Source: an uncultured Alphaproteobacteria bacterium
GTDB lineage: Bacteria > Pseudomonadota > Alphaproteobacteria > RF32 > CAG-239
Reading direction: 5' to 3'
Assembly (NCBI GenBank): GCA_910577095.1
Contig: CAJTLY010000004.1
Span: 1-64,000, forward strand
Length of the DNA: 64,000 nt
Notes under the pieces: generated by a model
What the model was told of the DNA's origin: nothing
Databases searched by the model: none
What the model saw: the letters and a program-made list of their open reading frames with translations, nothing else
In this document: positions 33,430-41,594 of the stretch, in pieces
Layout of the letters: each line of letters opens with the position of its first letter
Numbering within the stretch: position 1 is the stretch's first letter
Position numbers and translations under genes: made by a program

Positions 33430-33600
33430 CCGATAACATGTTGTTCGGCCAAACGCTGCGCCTGTTTTCCTTATACTTTCCAACTTTCGTCATAAATTTT
33501 TTTATGTTGTCCACCCGCCTGTTTTCCGTTTCTCCAACCGCTTTTCCCTTTTTCCCCTTTTCTTTTGTTTTTTTGCCTAAAGTTTTTTCGCTTTTTTCAT
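33430..33600. other. Polypyrimidine intergenic tract
   Basis: Mostly T and C on the plus strand, with runs such as CTTTTCCCTTTTTCCCC. It lies between the kinase fusion gene and the convergent HAD gene. No gene is supportable here. Compare 8340-8830 and 34330-34650. Confidence 0.6.
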
Positions 33601-33604
33601 AAAA

Positions 33605-33640
33605 AAGAAGCAGCGATCCTAAACCGCTGCTTCTCACTTT
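33605..33640 (-). terminator. Terminator of the HAD gene
   Basis: On the minus strand AGAAGCAGCG-gtttaggat-CGCTGCTTCT is followed by TTTTTATG. The plus-strand side has a shorter T run. Confidence 0.8.
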
Positions 33641-33651
33641 TGTAAAGTCAA

Positions 33652-34248
33652 TCAAACTTTTTTGGCCAACTCAAAAATTTCTTCGGCCGAGCGAATTTCA
33701 ATAATCCCTTCCCGGTCGATTTTTTCCCAAATCGGCCGTTGATGCGGATTGGCAAACCACAACGGGTAAGTGACAATACCGCGTCCGGCAGCCGCGTTTT
33801 TCGGATGATCATCGCAAAAAAAGCTGACATGATAACCTTTTGCCGCTTCTTCCAACGCAGCAGCCTTGGAACTTCCGCGACCGGTATAAATGATCCGATC
33901 GAAGACGTCGCCGAAAACATGGCTGAGATTGCTTTCACGCTTACGGGTAATGTCTTCCCGGTCAGTCACGCTGGTAATGATCATCAAATCAAAATCCAGC
34001 AGCTTCAGCTTTCGGACCAGTTCCGGCATACCGTGAACGGCCGAGAGCGATGCCATGGCGTCCGAATTGTCAAAATATTCGCCGAACTGCCGATAGGGAA
34101 CCGGATCACGAAGATAATCGGCAATAACGTCATCCCATTGGCTTTGGCTCAGCTTTTGCGAGGTAAATTCTTCGTATACGCCTTTCATGGTTGCCCACAA
34201 ATCCAACAATACGCCGTCCACATCGAAAATAAACAGTTTTGCTGACAT
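33652..34248 (-). CDS. HAD-superfamily phosphatase-like protein
   Basis: This 198-residue cytoplasmic protein is a haloacid dehalogenase-type hydrolase. Motif I is LFIFDVDGVLLDLWATMKGV, with the nucleophile Asp in DVDG. Motif II is LMIITSVTD. The cap region precedes them in FTSQKLSQSQWDDVIADYLR. Motif III/IV corresponds to SSKAAALEEAAKGYHVSFF and the acidic CDDHPKNAAAG. The substrate is unknown; the class includes phosphoglycolate-like and nucleotide phosphatases. It is monocistronic with a terminator directly after it. The upstream region is an AT-rich leader and then a polypyrimidine tract. Confidence 0.85.
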   Translation of the reverse strand: MSAKLFIFDVDGVLLDLWATMKGVYEEFTSQKLSQSQWDDVIADYLRDPVPYRQFGEYFDNSDAMASLSAVHGMPELVRKLKLLDFDLMIITSVTDREDITRKRESNLSHVFGDVFDRIIYTGRGSSKAAALEEAAKGYHVSFFCDDHPKNAAAGRGIVTYPLWFANPHQRPIWEKIDREGIIEIRSAEEIFELAKKV

Positions 34249-34329
34249 AAATAATAAGATTTAAAAAGTTAAACACAAAAATCACAATACGACACATTTT
34301 TACCTCAACACGGATTTTTTGTCAAGAAC

Positions 34330-34650
34330 CACCGATGCCCGCCCATCGCTGTTTTCCTCCATCCCGACCGCTTTTCCCTCTGTGCCTCAGCTATCTTCCC
34401 TTTTCTGCCCTGTCTTCCTCTCCCTTCCCAACATCCTTTTCTCCTCCCCCTATTTCCTCTCTCCTTCTTCCCCGCCTTTCTCTGCCATCATCTCTCACAT
34501 CTCCAACCTCCCCCTCCTGACCGCCCAACCGTTTTTTTCCCTTCCGATCCGACTCTTTTCCCTCTTCTCCATTCTTTATCCCACCTTTTCTCCTCCGATA
34601 CTTCTCTCTCCTTTCCCCCTGCATCGACCTTTTCTCCCCCCGATCCGGCC
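34330..34650. other. Polypyrimidine tract, no gene seen
   Basis: About 320 bp of nearly pure C/T on the plus strand, like 8340-8830. The frames found in it read as Ser/Pro/Phe/Leu on one strand and Gly/Arg/Glu/Lys on the other and are composition artefacts. Confidence 0.75.
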
Positions 34651-34667
34651 TTGAAGAAGATATCTGC

Positions 34668-34777
34668 TATAATTACGACGACGATAAAGAAGAACGGGCG
34701 GAGACCCGAAATATCCCCGCAAATGCAGTGAATGCGGAACTGACGAAACATGTTACATCGACTATGATTTTGATTAA
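34668..34777 (+). pseudogene. Possible 3' remnant of a zinc-ribbon-like protein gene
   Basis: The frame ending at the TAA at 34775-34777 reads PKYPRKCSECGTDETCYIDY before its last residues DFD, a natural-looking zinc-binding tail with three Cys. Upstream that frame is closed at 34685 with no start codon. A neighbouring frame reads EEDICYNYDDDKEE, which would join it through a single frameshift. This looks like the decayed end of a gene whose start is gone, next to the polypyrimidine tract. Confidence 0.35.
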
Positions 34778-34879
34778 ACAGGAACCTTTCTCAACCTTTG
34801 CGCCTATTATCCCATACCCTCCGAACATCCCGGGGTTTTCTTGCTATAAAAAATGCTCAATTACAATAAGAAAAACTTA

Positions 34880-34980
34880 TAATAAAAGGGTATCCTGTAA
34901 ATCCGGCTTGCAAGACCTCGCTATCAAATTAGAAGGCAAAACCCGGAAAGGACGAATATCAAGTCTGCCGGTTTTTTTAT
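34880..34980 (+). ncRNA. Possible small RNA ending in a terminator hairpin
   Basis: TATAAT at about 34877-34882 precedes a short stretch that ends in an AACCCGG/CCGGTT hairpin followed by TTTTTTT (34938-34979). No open frame fits between them. No matching -35 box is seen, so the call is weak; the rest of 34778-35051 shows nothing else. Confidence 0.3.
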
Positions 34981-35051
34981 TTGTTTCGCTTTTTTCTAAG
35001 CCCGCTTCAAATACTATCCCCGGTCATCCTAACAAAAACAACGTAATCAAA

Positions 35052-35282
35052 CTACCGCAGATTGTCATCTTTGTCCCTACATTCTTCCCACATAAGCATC
35101 GTTTCACCGGCCAATTCCCGGTATTTCTGAGCCATACGACGCTCTTCCGGCGTCATACCGGCCAACCGATTTCTGTAATTGATATCCCGAATGAGCGTAA
35201 TAATCCATCCTAACATCTTCGACAACAGCTTTACGGTTATTTTGACGAGCCGAAAGATCGCTTTTTTCATTAACGACGGCAT
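35052..35282 (-). CDS. Small basic amphipathic protein of unknown function
   Basis: This 76-residue protein starts MPSLMKKAIFRLVKITVKLL, a cationic amphipathic or membrane-associating helix that continues to about residue 32 (SKMLGWIITLI). A charged helical C-terminus follows (GMTPEERRMAQKYRELAGET). AAGGAGA lies 8 nt before the ATG, which makes translation likely. No family is recognised. The layout, one membrane-seeking helix plus a charged tail, is compatible with a peripheral membrane protein; a toxin-like role cannot be excluded but nothing supports it. It stands alone between the remnant region and tRNA-Gln. Confidence 0.6.
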   Translation of the reverse strand: MPSLMKKAIFRLVKITVKLLSKMLGWIITLIRDINYRNRLAGMTPEERRMAQKYRELAGETMLMWEECRDKDDNLR

Positions 35283-35511
35283 TGATCTTTCTCCTTTTTT
35301 CCGAAAAAAAACATACCAGAAACAGCAGCAGCTGTCAAATCCGTTCTCCTGCTTTTATCACTTTCGGAACATGTCAATGGATTGTCCTCAACCTTAGCAT
35401 ACGGTTCCGTTGCGTTCACTCGCCGCTCGGTTCACCGCCGTTCCGCGCCCGCCTTTTGCTTATAGCCAAACCACTTTCCCGCAATTCAAGTCCAAAGCAC
35501 ATTAATCAAAC

Positions 35512-35546
35512 AATAAAAAACCACCCCAAAGGGTGGTTTTTTATTG
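35512..35546. terminator. Terminator of tRNA-Gln (bidirectional)
   Basis: AAAAAACCACCC-caaa-GGGTGGTTTTTT directly follows the tRNA on the minus strand. Confidence 0.85.
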
Positions 35547-35548
35547 TT

Positions 35549-35622
35549 TGGCTGCCCCACATGGATTCGAACCACGATTAACGCAGTCAGAGTGCGCTGT
35601 CCTGCCGTTAGACGATGGGGCA
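35549..35622 (-). tRNA. tRNA-Gln (CUG)
   Basis: A 74 nt cloverleaf with an encoded CCA. The acceptor TGCCCCA pairs with TGGGGCA. The anticodon stem CGCA/TGCG holds the loop CTCTGAC (anticodon CTG), and the T-arm contains GTTCGAATC. Confidence 0.93.
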
Positions 35623-35894
35623 ATTGTCTAAAACAGAAATTGTTCTATGTCATTTGAAAACAAATGTCAATAATAATTTTAAACTTTGAAAAAATTTATT
35701 CGCTTTCTCCAACCAGTTGCCTTCCTTTGCCGGGCTTGTCTCTCACTTATGGCCTTAGGCTTCTTAAGAGATCAGCCTTCCCGTGTATCAACCAAAATCC
35801 CAAACGGCCCAATCTTTTAACCGGCAAAATAACAAAAAGTATACAATAAAACGTTGGTTATTTATCTACAGCTTAGAAAAAAAGTATTATGATG

Positions 35895-35975
35895 TCAACA
35901 GATTATTATAACAAGAAAAATTAGAACCAACTCTGCATTTTGCAGTGCGGTAAAAAAAGGAACGTTTAAATGCAG
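35895..35975 (+). promoter_or_regulatory. Unpaired promoter-segment motif before the glycosyltransferase
   Basis: GTAAAAAAAGGAACGTTTAA (35950-35969) matches the arms of the two inverted-repeat promoter segments, in the same orientation relative to the downstream gene. A TCAACAGATTATTAT element begins at 35895, 57 nt before the A-tract (53 nt in the other two). CTGCATTT (35933-35940) and AAATGCAG (35968-35975) form an 8 bp inverted repeat around the site. No inverted partner arm was found about 100 bp upstream, so this may be a fixed or diverged member. Confidence 0.5.
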
Positions 35976-35982
35976 CACTTTC

Positions 35983-37020
35983 ATGAAACCTTTGTTTTCC
36001 GCATACTACACTTCCAAAAGCCTGAAAATTACCTTCCTAAGTATAAAAATATCATTTTCTTTCCGACATATTCCTTGGATCAAATGCCTTATTAAACCGG
36101 ATGTGTCGATCATTGTCCCGGTTTACAACGTCGAAAACTATCTGAGACAATGCATGGACAGCATCATCAACCAAACGCATACCAACATCGAAATCATTTG
36201 CATCAATGACGGCTCTACCGATCAATGCGGCACTGTTTTAGATCAATATGCTTATCAAGACCGCCGCGTCACAATCATTACCCAACCCAACCGCGGCTTA
36301 TCGGCGGCACGCAACGCCGGTCTTAAACGGGCAAACGGCAAATACATTTTATTTGTCGACAGTGATGACTGGCTTCATCCCCAAACCGTTGCCGAACTTT
36401 ACCGACAAATCGTCAGATTCAAAGCGGATATTTGCGTTTATGGCTTTCATTACAGCTGTGAAAACAAATCCGACCTTCCGCTTAATTATTACGGATTGTC
36501 GCCGGACAGCAGCTTTACCTATGAACAAATTTCGGAAAAAATTTTCGGCCGGGTCAGCGTATGGTCAAAGATGTATCGCCGCCGGTTTATCTGCCGCCAT
36601 AACCTGACGTTTCCCGAAGGACTTATCTTCGAAGACGTTATTTTTCATGTCCGTTCTTTTGTTTATGCCTCAAAAATTTGCCAGCTTAACCGGTCTCTTT
36701 ATTACTACCGAACCGACAACCAAACATCAATAACAAACAGTTCTGCCGCCAACAGCAAGCTTCTCGACATTATCAAAGCAATTGACATGGTGTATTCTTT
36801 TTTGGAAAACGAAAATAAAATTACAACAATGAAAACACAATTCTGTTTATTTATGAAGTGGCATCTCAGTTCGCATTTACAGCGAGCCGCAGAGCCGATA
36901 AAAAACCGGCTTGTCACAGAAACGCTTGCATGGCTGAGCCGCCACGACGATATACGCCAAACAATGATCGTCGATCCGATTTTACAAAATTTTTACACTC
37001 GCCTGCAATTAAAAGACTGA
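35983..37020 (+). CDS. Family 2 glycosyltransferase
   Basis: A 345-residue GT-A fold glycosyltransferase, of the type that adds sugars to capsule, O-antigen or glycoprotein. The family motifs are VSIIVPVYNVENYLRQCMDS, IEIICINDGSTD (nucleotide-binding Asp), PNRGLSAARNAGL and ILFVDSDDWLHP (DXD). The catalytic-base region may lie in LIFEDVIFHVRSFVYA. About 40 residues before the first motif have no family match; a later start cannot be excluded because no clear Shine-Dalgarno precedes the chosen ATG. The upstream motif at 35895-35975 links it to the phase-variable promoter set. No other polysaccharide gene lies alongside. Confidence 0.88.
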   Translation: MKPLFSAYYTSKSLKITFLSIKISFSFRHIPWIKCLIKPDVSIIVPVYNVENYLRQCMDSIINQTHTNIEIICINDGSTDQCGTVLDQYAYQDRRVTIITQPNRGLSAARNAGLKRANGKYILFVDSDDWLHPQTVAELYRQIVRFKADICVYGFHYSCENKSDLPLNYYGLSPDSSFTYEQISEKIFGRVSVWSKMYRRRFICRHNLTFPEGLIFEDVIFHVRSFVYASKICQLNRSLYYYRTDNQTSITNSSAANSKLLDIIKAIDMVYSFLENENKITTMKTQFCLFMKWHLSSHLQRAAEPIKNRLVTETLAWLSRHDDIRQTMIVDPILQNFYTRLQLKD

Positions 37021-37093
37021 TGGAAAACTTTGCTTCTCTTCCTCAAATAATCAGAATATCGCTTTTCTCTTCCCCGCCATCCGGCTTTGCTTC

Positions 37094-37520
37094 TTATTCC
37101 TCTTTTTTTCCATAATCCGGATCTGTTATCGTATAGGCAGAACTTTCCCCGTTCCTTCTTTCTTTTCTTACCATAAACGTCCCTTCCCGATAAGGATACC
37201 TTTCTTCTATCCTATACTCCACAACGTCCCGTCTCTTATAATCATAATACGGATTTTGACAATCAAACTTGTTCTCCAACAAATGACAATCCCGCCACTC
37301 GTATACATTCGCCAACCTGATTATCTTCCGTTATTTTATCCGACTTCAGTACCGTTCGCCACGAAACTTTTGAATATGGCTCCAAAACTTTATAAAACCG
37401 CTTATCTGCAAACTGTACGGCTTCTGCTTTTGTTTCCTCTGCGGCCCGAACGTTTCCCGTCCAAACCAGCATCATACACAAACCTGCTGCCCACACGCCC
37501 TTTATTGTTTCCTCTTTCAA
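37094..37520 (-). pseudogene. Broken gene for a small secreted protein
   Basis: Two overlapping minus-strand frames add up to one protein. The first (37520 to 37263) encodes a signal peptide (VWAAGLCMMLVWTGNVRAAE) and ends after KSDKITEDNQ. The second (37315 to 37094) continues VYEWRDCHLLENKFDCQNPY and YDYKRRDVVEYRIEERYPYR. They are offset by one base, so one frameshift near 37315 joins them into about 140 residues. The first frame lacks an ATG: a good AGAGGA is followed 5 nt later by ATA-AAG-GGC where ATG would be expected. Two lesions point to a pseudogene. The protein family is unknown. Confidence 0.6.
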
Positions 37521-37540
37521 ATAAACAATTTGTGTCTCAA

Positions 37541-37565
37541 AACAAAAGGCGGCTGATGCCGCCCC
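37541..37565 (-). terminator. Terminator of aspS
   Basis: On the minus strand GGCGGC-atca-GCCGCC is followed by TTTTGTTTT. Confidence 0.85.
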
Positions 37566-37575
37566 TTGTTCTCAA

Positions 37576-39345
37576 TTACTTTTTATCTTCGATATCGGTC
37601 TTGATATGCAGTTCCTTCATTTGCTGTTCGGTTACAAAGTTCGGCGCCTGCATCATCAGATCCTGCGCTTTGCCGTTGAGCGGAAACAAAATCACGTCGC
37701 GGATAATCGGCTCGTCCAACAGCAGCATCACCAAACGGTCAATTCCGTAAGCCGAACCGGCGTGCGGCGGCGCCCCGAATTTGAAAGCGCTGATCATGCC
37801 GCCGAACTTGTTGTCCACCACACTGTTGTCATAACCGGCAATTTCAAACGCCTTGTACATGATCTCCGGTTCATGGTTTCGTACCGCACCCGACAACAAT
37901 TCAACGCCGTTGCAGACAAAGTCATATTGATAAGCGAGAATATCCAGCGGATTTTTGTTGAGCAGCGCTTCCATTCCGCCCTGCGGCATCGAAAACGGAT
38001 TGTGCGAAAATTCAACCGCGCCGGTTTCTTCGTTTTCTTCATAAAACGGAAAATCGACAATCCAGCACATCCTGAATGCGTTTTCATCCACCAGCCCCAG
38101 TTCTTCCGCCACTTTATTGCGCAGCCGGCCGCTGAATTTGTCAAACTTAACGCCCGAACCGACCGTAAACAATACGGCGTCGCCGTCTTTAACGCCAAAC
38201 TGCATTTTCAGTTCGTTCATCTTTTCTTCGCTCAACAAGCGGGCAATGCCTTTGGCGCCGGCAGCCGCCAAAGCGACATAGGCAATTCCGCCGAACCCTT
38301 CTTCTTTGGCCCAAGCATCCAACTTGTCAAAGAAAGAACGCGGCTTGTCGGCAATCCCGGCGACCGTCATTGCCTTAACTGTTTTGCCTTCTTTGACCAG
38401 ATTGTCATAAACGCCGAACCCGCTGTCGCCGAAGAAAGCCGTTGCATTTTGCAACACCAGCGGATTGCGCAGATCCGGCTTGTCGGAACCGTATTTCATC
38501 ATCGCCTCACGGAACGGTATCCGTACATAAGGCGCCTGATCCACCTTTTTGCCGTTGGCAAATTCGTTAAAAATCGTCCCCAGCGTATGCTCAATCACCG
38601 CAAACACGTCGTCCTGAGTGGCAAAGCTCATCTCCATATCCATTTGATAAAACTCGCCGGGAGAACGATCGGCACGGGGATCCTCGTCACGAAAACACGG
38701 CGCAATCTGAAAATATTTGTCAAAGCCCGAGACCATCAGCAGCTGCTTAAACTGCTGCGGCGCCTGCGGCAAGGCATAAAACTTGCCCGGATTAAGGCGC
38801 GACGGCACCAAAAAGTCGCGGGCACCTTCCGGCGACGATGCGGTTAAAATCGGCGTCTGATATTCGGTAAATCCCTGTTCGCGCATCAACTCGCGAGAAC
38901 GCTGAATTACAACCGAACGCAGCAAAATGTTTTTGTGAATACGTTCTTTGCGCAAATCCAAAAAGCGATATTTCAGGCGGATTTCTTCCGGCGCATCATC
39001 CTCAACCGCAACCTGAAACGGCAACACTTCGGCCTGCGAATATACCACAAGTCCGTCAACCTTAATTTCAATTTCGCCGGTCGGAATGTTTTTATTAATG
39101 TTTTCACGGATCACTGCCTCGCCGTCAACACCGATCACCGATTCCGCTCTGATGTTTTGAATTTGTTCAAACAGCGGCGACGCGCTGTCAAACACGCATT
39201 GGGTAATGCCGTAATGATCGCGCAGATCGACAAAGCACAAATTGCCGAGATTGCGTTTGCGGTGTATCCACCCTGCCAGTTTAACCCGTTTGCCGGCATC
39301 CGATGCTCTCAGCTGCCCGCAGGTAAAATTACGATATTCGTTCAT
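37576..39345 (-). CDS. aspS: Aspartyl-tRNA synthetase
   Basis: AspRS charges tRNA-Asp. The 589-residue protein has an N-terminal OB-fold anticodon-binding domain (about 1-110, WIHRKRNLGNLCFVDLRDHY), class II catalytic motifs and the bacterial GAD insertion domain (about 285-420). Motif 2 is in QIAPCFRDEDPRADR and motif 3 in AYGIDRLVMLLLDEP; the catalytic core also shows FYALPQAPQQFKQLLM. Length and order are those of the bacterial type. The gene is leftward with its own terminator and is divergent from rnd. Whether it also charges tRNA-Asn, as in many alphaproteobacteria, cannot be seen here. Confidence 0.97.
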   Translation of the reverse strand: MNEYRNFTCGQLRASDAGKRVKLAGWIHRKRNLGNLCFVDLRDHYGITQCVFDSASPLFEQIQNIRAESVIGVDGEAVIRENINKNIPTGEIEIKVDGLVVYSQAEVLPFQVAVEDDAPEEIRLKYRFLDLRKERIHKNILLRSVVIQRSRELMREQGFTEYQTPILTASSPEGARDFLVPSRLNPGKFYALPQAPQQFKQLLMVSGFDKYFQIAPCFRDEDPRADRSPGEFYQMDMEMSFATQDDVFAVIEHTLGTIFNEFANGKKVDQAPYVRIPFREAMMKYGSDKPDLRNPLVLQNATAFFGDSGFGVYDNLVKEGKTVKAMTVAGIADKPRSFFDKLDAWAKEEGFGGIAYVALAAAGAKGIARLLSEEKMNELKMQFGVKDGDAVLFTVGSGVKFDKFSGRLRNKVAEELGLVDENAFRMCWIVDFPFYEENEETGAVEFSHNPFSMPQGGMEALLNKNPLDILAYQYDFVCNGVELLSGAVRNHEPEIMYKAFEIAGYDNSVVDNKFGGMISAFKFGAPPHAGSAYGIDRLVMLLLDEPIIRDVILFPLNGKAQDLMMQAPNFVTEQQMKELHIKTDIEDKK

Positions 39346-39488
39346 TTGAAAACCCCAAATTTGATTAACATGCGGCTTATATTAGGGCAAAAAGAAACAA
39401 AAGCAATAAAAAACTCACATATCCGCCATTAAAACAATCTTAAACATATGCTGCTAAATTAACCGCAAAATCAATAATGGAATTAGAT

Positions 39489-40664
39489 ATGCAAATAATT
39501 GACAATACCGCAAATCTTGAGCAGTTATGCAATCGCCTGGCCGCTCATTCTTTTATCACCGTCGACCTGGAATTTATCCGCGAAAAAACATACTTCCCGC
39601 TTTTATGCCTGATTCAGGTTGCAAGCGAAACCGAGGCCGCCATCATCGATCCGCTGGCCGAAGGGATCGACCTCGGCAGTTTTTTCGGCCTGATGAAAAA
39701 TCCCGATGTTGTCAAAGTTTTCCACTCCTGCCGTCAGGACGTGGAAATTATTTTTGAACTGTCGGGCATTATTCCGCAACCTTTGTTTGACACGCAGGTG
39801 GCCGCCATGGTATGCGGCTTCGGCGAAAGCATCAGCTACGAACGCCTGGTCAAAGCGATTCTCGACATTGAACTCGACAAGACCGACCGCCTGTCCAACT
39901 GGCAGCTGCGTCCGCTCGACGAACACCAACTCGAATACGCTGCCGGCGATGTTACGCATCTGATCAAAATCTATCGGCATCTCACCGAACAAATGACCCG
40001 CCTAAAGCGTACCGGCTGGATTGACGAAGAAATGCAAATTCTCGGTCAGGGCACCACCTATATCATTCCGCCCGAAGAAGCCTGGCTCAAGATCCGCCAC
40101 CGTTCCCACAATGCCAAAGTGTTGTCGGCTCTGAGGGATCTCGCCGCCTGGCGCGAGATGCGGGCCCGCGACAAAAACGTTCCCCGTCAAAGCATCGTCA
40201 AAGACGATTTTCTGATTATGATCGCCACCGCCTGTCCCAAAAACAAAGAAGAGCTGATGAATATCCGCGGTATGCGCAAAGACGTTGCAACCGGTCGCCT
40301 GGCCGACGAAATTCTTGACGTGCTCGAACATATGAAGGTTGATCCCAAACTGGTCAAACAAACCCGCCATGACAACATCAACGGTATTCCCGCGTTGGCA
40401 GAACTTTTGAAAATGCTCTTAAAAATCGTTGCTCAGCGCGAAGGCGTGGTTCCTCGTCTTATTGCCGGAGAGACCGAACTGCAAAAACTCGCCGCCTTCA
40501 AGGACAAAGACAACCCTGCGCTCAGAGGCTGGCGGCACAAAATATTCGGTGCCCGCGCTCTCAAACTGCGCAACGGCGAATTAAACATCCGTTACGACCC
40601 CGAAAAAAAAGATATCGAATTTATTGAGATCAGTCGTGAGACGCCCGGCGAATCCGATCATTAA
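39489..40664 (+). CDS. rnd: Ribonuclease D
   Basis: RNase D is a 3'-5' exoribonuclease that trims tRNA precursors. The protein of about 391 residues has the DEDDy exonuclease core: VDLEFIREKTYFPLLCLIQV (Asp and Glu of motif I), VFHSCRQDVEIIFELSGIIP (motif II Asp) and HQLEYAAGDVTHLIKIYRHL (motif III Tyr and Asp). An HRDC domain follows at about residues 210-290, and a second HRDC-like part at the end. I chose the ATG at 39489, with GGA 7 nt upstream; an in-frame ATG four codons earlier is possible. The 3' end overlaps the convergent tsaC by 35 bp. Confidence 0.94.
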   Translation: MQIIDNTANLEQLCNRLAAHSFITVDLEFIREKTYFPLLCLIQVASETEAAIIDPLAEGIDLGSFFGLMKNPDVVKVFHSCRQDVEIIFELSGIIPQPLFDTQVAAMVCGFGESISYERLVKAILDIELDKTDRLSNWQLRPLDEHQLEYAAGDVTHLIKIYRHLTEQMTRLKRTGWIDEEMQILGQGTTYIIPPEEAWLKIRHRSHNAKVLSALRDLAAWREMRARDKNVPRQSIVKDDFLIMIATACPKNKEELMNIRGMRKDVATGRLADEILDVLEHMKVDPKLVKQTRHDNINGIPALAELLKMLLKIVAQREGVVPRLIAGETELQKLAAFKDKDNPALRGWRHKIFGARALKLRNGELNIRYDPEKKDIEFIEISRETPGESDH

Positions 40665-41571
40665 TCGCCAGCCCGATTCCGTATTCGGGGATCGGTGCCA
40701 TTGCCAACGTTCGTTCGCCCGCCGTTGCATCCGCCTGCCGCAAAAAAGCAAACAGATTGGCGGCCGCCTCACGCAAATCGCCGCTCGGACTGAGATTCAA
40801 ATCGCCGTCTCTTGTGCCGAAACCGATATAAAATTCATTTTCCTGCGGCTTTTCGGCATTAATCCGCAAACGATGCCCCGGCGCATAATGGCGTAAAAGC
40901 TGTCCCGGCGCGCTGGGACGATCGGGTTCGCCGTGAGAAAGCAATACCTTTTCTCCCAAAAAGTCTTCGATATCCTCCCGCGTGGTTCCGCCTGCGCGCA
41001 AGATCACGGCCGTCATCCCGGTCACATCCAAAATTGTCGATTCGACACCGACCGGACATGAGCCGCCGTCCAGAATCATGTCCACCTGGTCCCCCAATCC
41101 GTCGTACACATGCTGTGCCGTGGTCGGACTGACCGACTTGAACAAATTCGCCGACGGCGCCACAATCGGCACCCCGCTTTGACGGATCAAGGCCGCTGCC
41201 ACCGGATGATCGGGCATGCGGACAGTTGCCGTCGGCAGCCCCGAACAAGCCAAATCGACTCCGGCGTGCGAACCGCGCCGTTTCAATACCATCGTCAAAG
41301 GTCCCGGCCAAAAACGACGCGCCAACGCCCACACCCGCTGATCGGCTTCCACATATTCCGGCAGCGCGTCAAAATCGGCAATATGCGAAATCAGCGGATC
41401 GAAAGTCGGACGTCGCTTCACTTCAAAAATCCGCGCCACCGCCTGCGCGTCATAAACGTTTGCCCCCAAACCATACACGGTTTCGGTCGGCATGGCAACC
41501 AACCCGCCGTCTTTAATCACTTGCGCCGCTTTGGCAATATTATCTTCTTTTGCCTCATATATGCTTTTCAT
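40630..41571 (-). CDS. tsaC: Threonylcarbamoyl-AMP synthase (Sua5 type)
   Basis: This enzyme makes threonylcarbamoyl-AMP from Thr, bicarbonate and ATP for the t6A37 modification of ANN-decoding tRNAs. The 313-residue protein has the YrdC core (about 8-200) with GGLVAMPTETVYGLGANVYD, the KRRPTFDPLISHIADFD strand-loop and the SGLPTATVRMPDHPVAAALI site. After PSAPGQLLRHYAPGHRLRIN comes the extra Sua5 C-terminal domain, with the family's SPG(M/Q)xxxHYxP-type linker, so this is the long Sua5 form rather than the short TsaC. The start and length fit. The 3' end overlaps rnd, and the upstream neighbour is the HNH-like gene. Confidence 0.93.
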   Translation of the reverse strand: MKSIYEAKEDNIAKAAQVIKDGGLVAMPTETVYGLGANVYDAQAVARIFEVKRRPTFDPLISHIADFDALPEYVEADQRVWALARRFWPGPLTMVLKRRGSHAGVDLACSGLPTATVRMPDHPVAAALIRQSGVPIVAPSANLFKSVSPTTAQHVYDGLGDQVDMILDGGSCPVGVESTILDVTGMTAVILRAGGTTREDIEDFLGEKVLLSHGEPDRPSAPGQLLRHYAPGHRLRINAEKPQENEFYIGFGTRDGDLNLSPSGDLREAAANLFAFLRQADATAGERTLAMAPIPEYGIGLAINDRIRRASHD

Positions 41572-41594
41572 CTTCGTTCTTCTTTAACAGGATT

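Noticed and set aside
34728..35213. 161-codon frame on the plus strand
   Set aside because: No ribosome binding site, overlaps the better supported leftward gene at 35052 and crosses a terminator-like hairpin.
37606..38847. 413-codon frame on the plus strand
   Set aside because: Antisense to aspS, which has all class II synthetase motifs; the frame is rich in His, Arg and Gln as typical of shadow frames.
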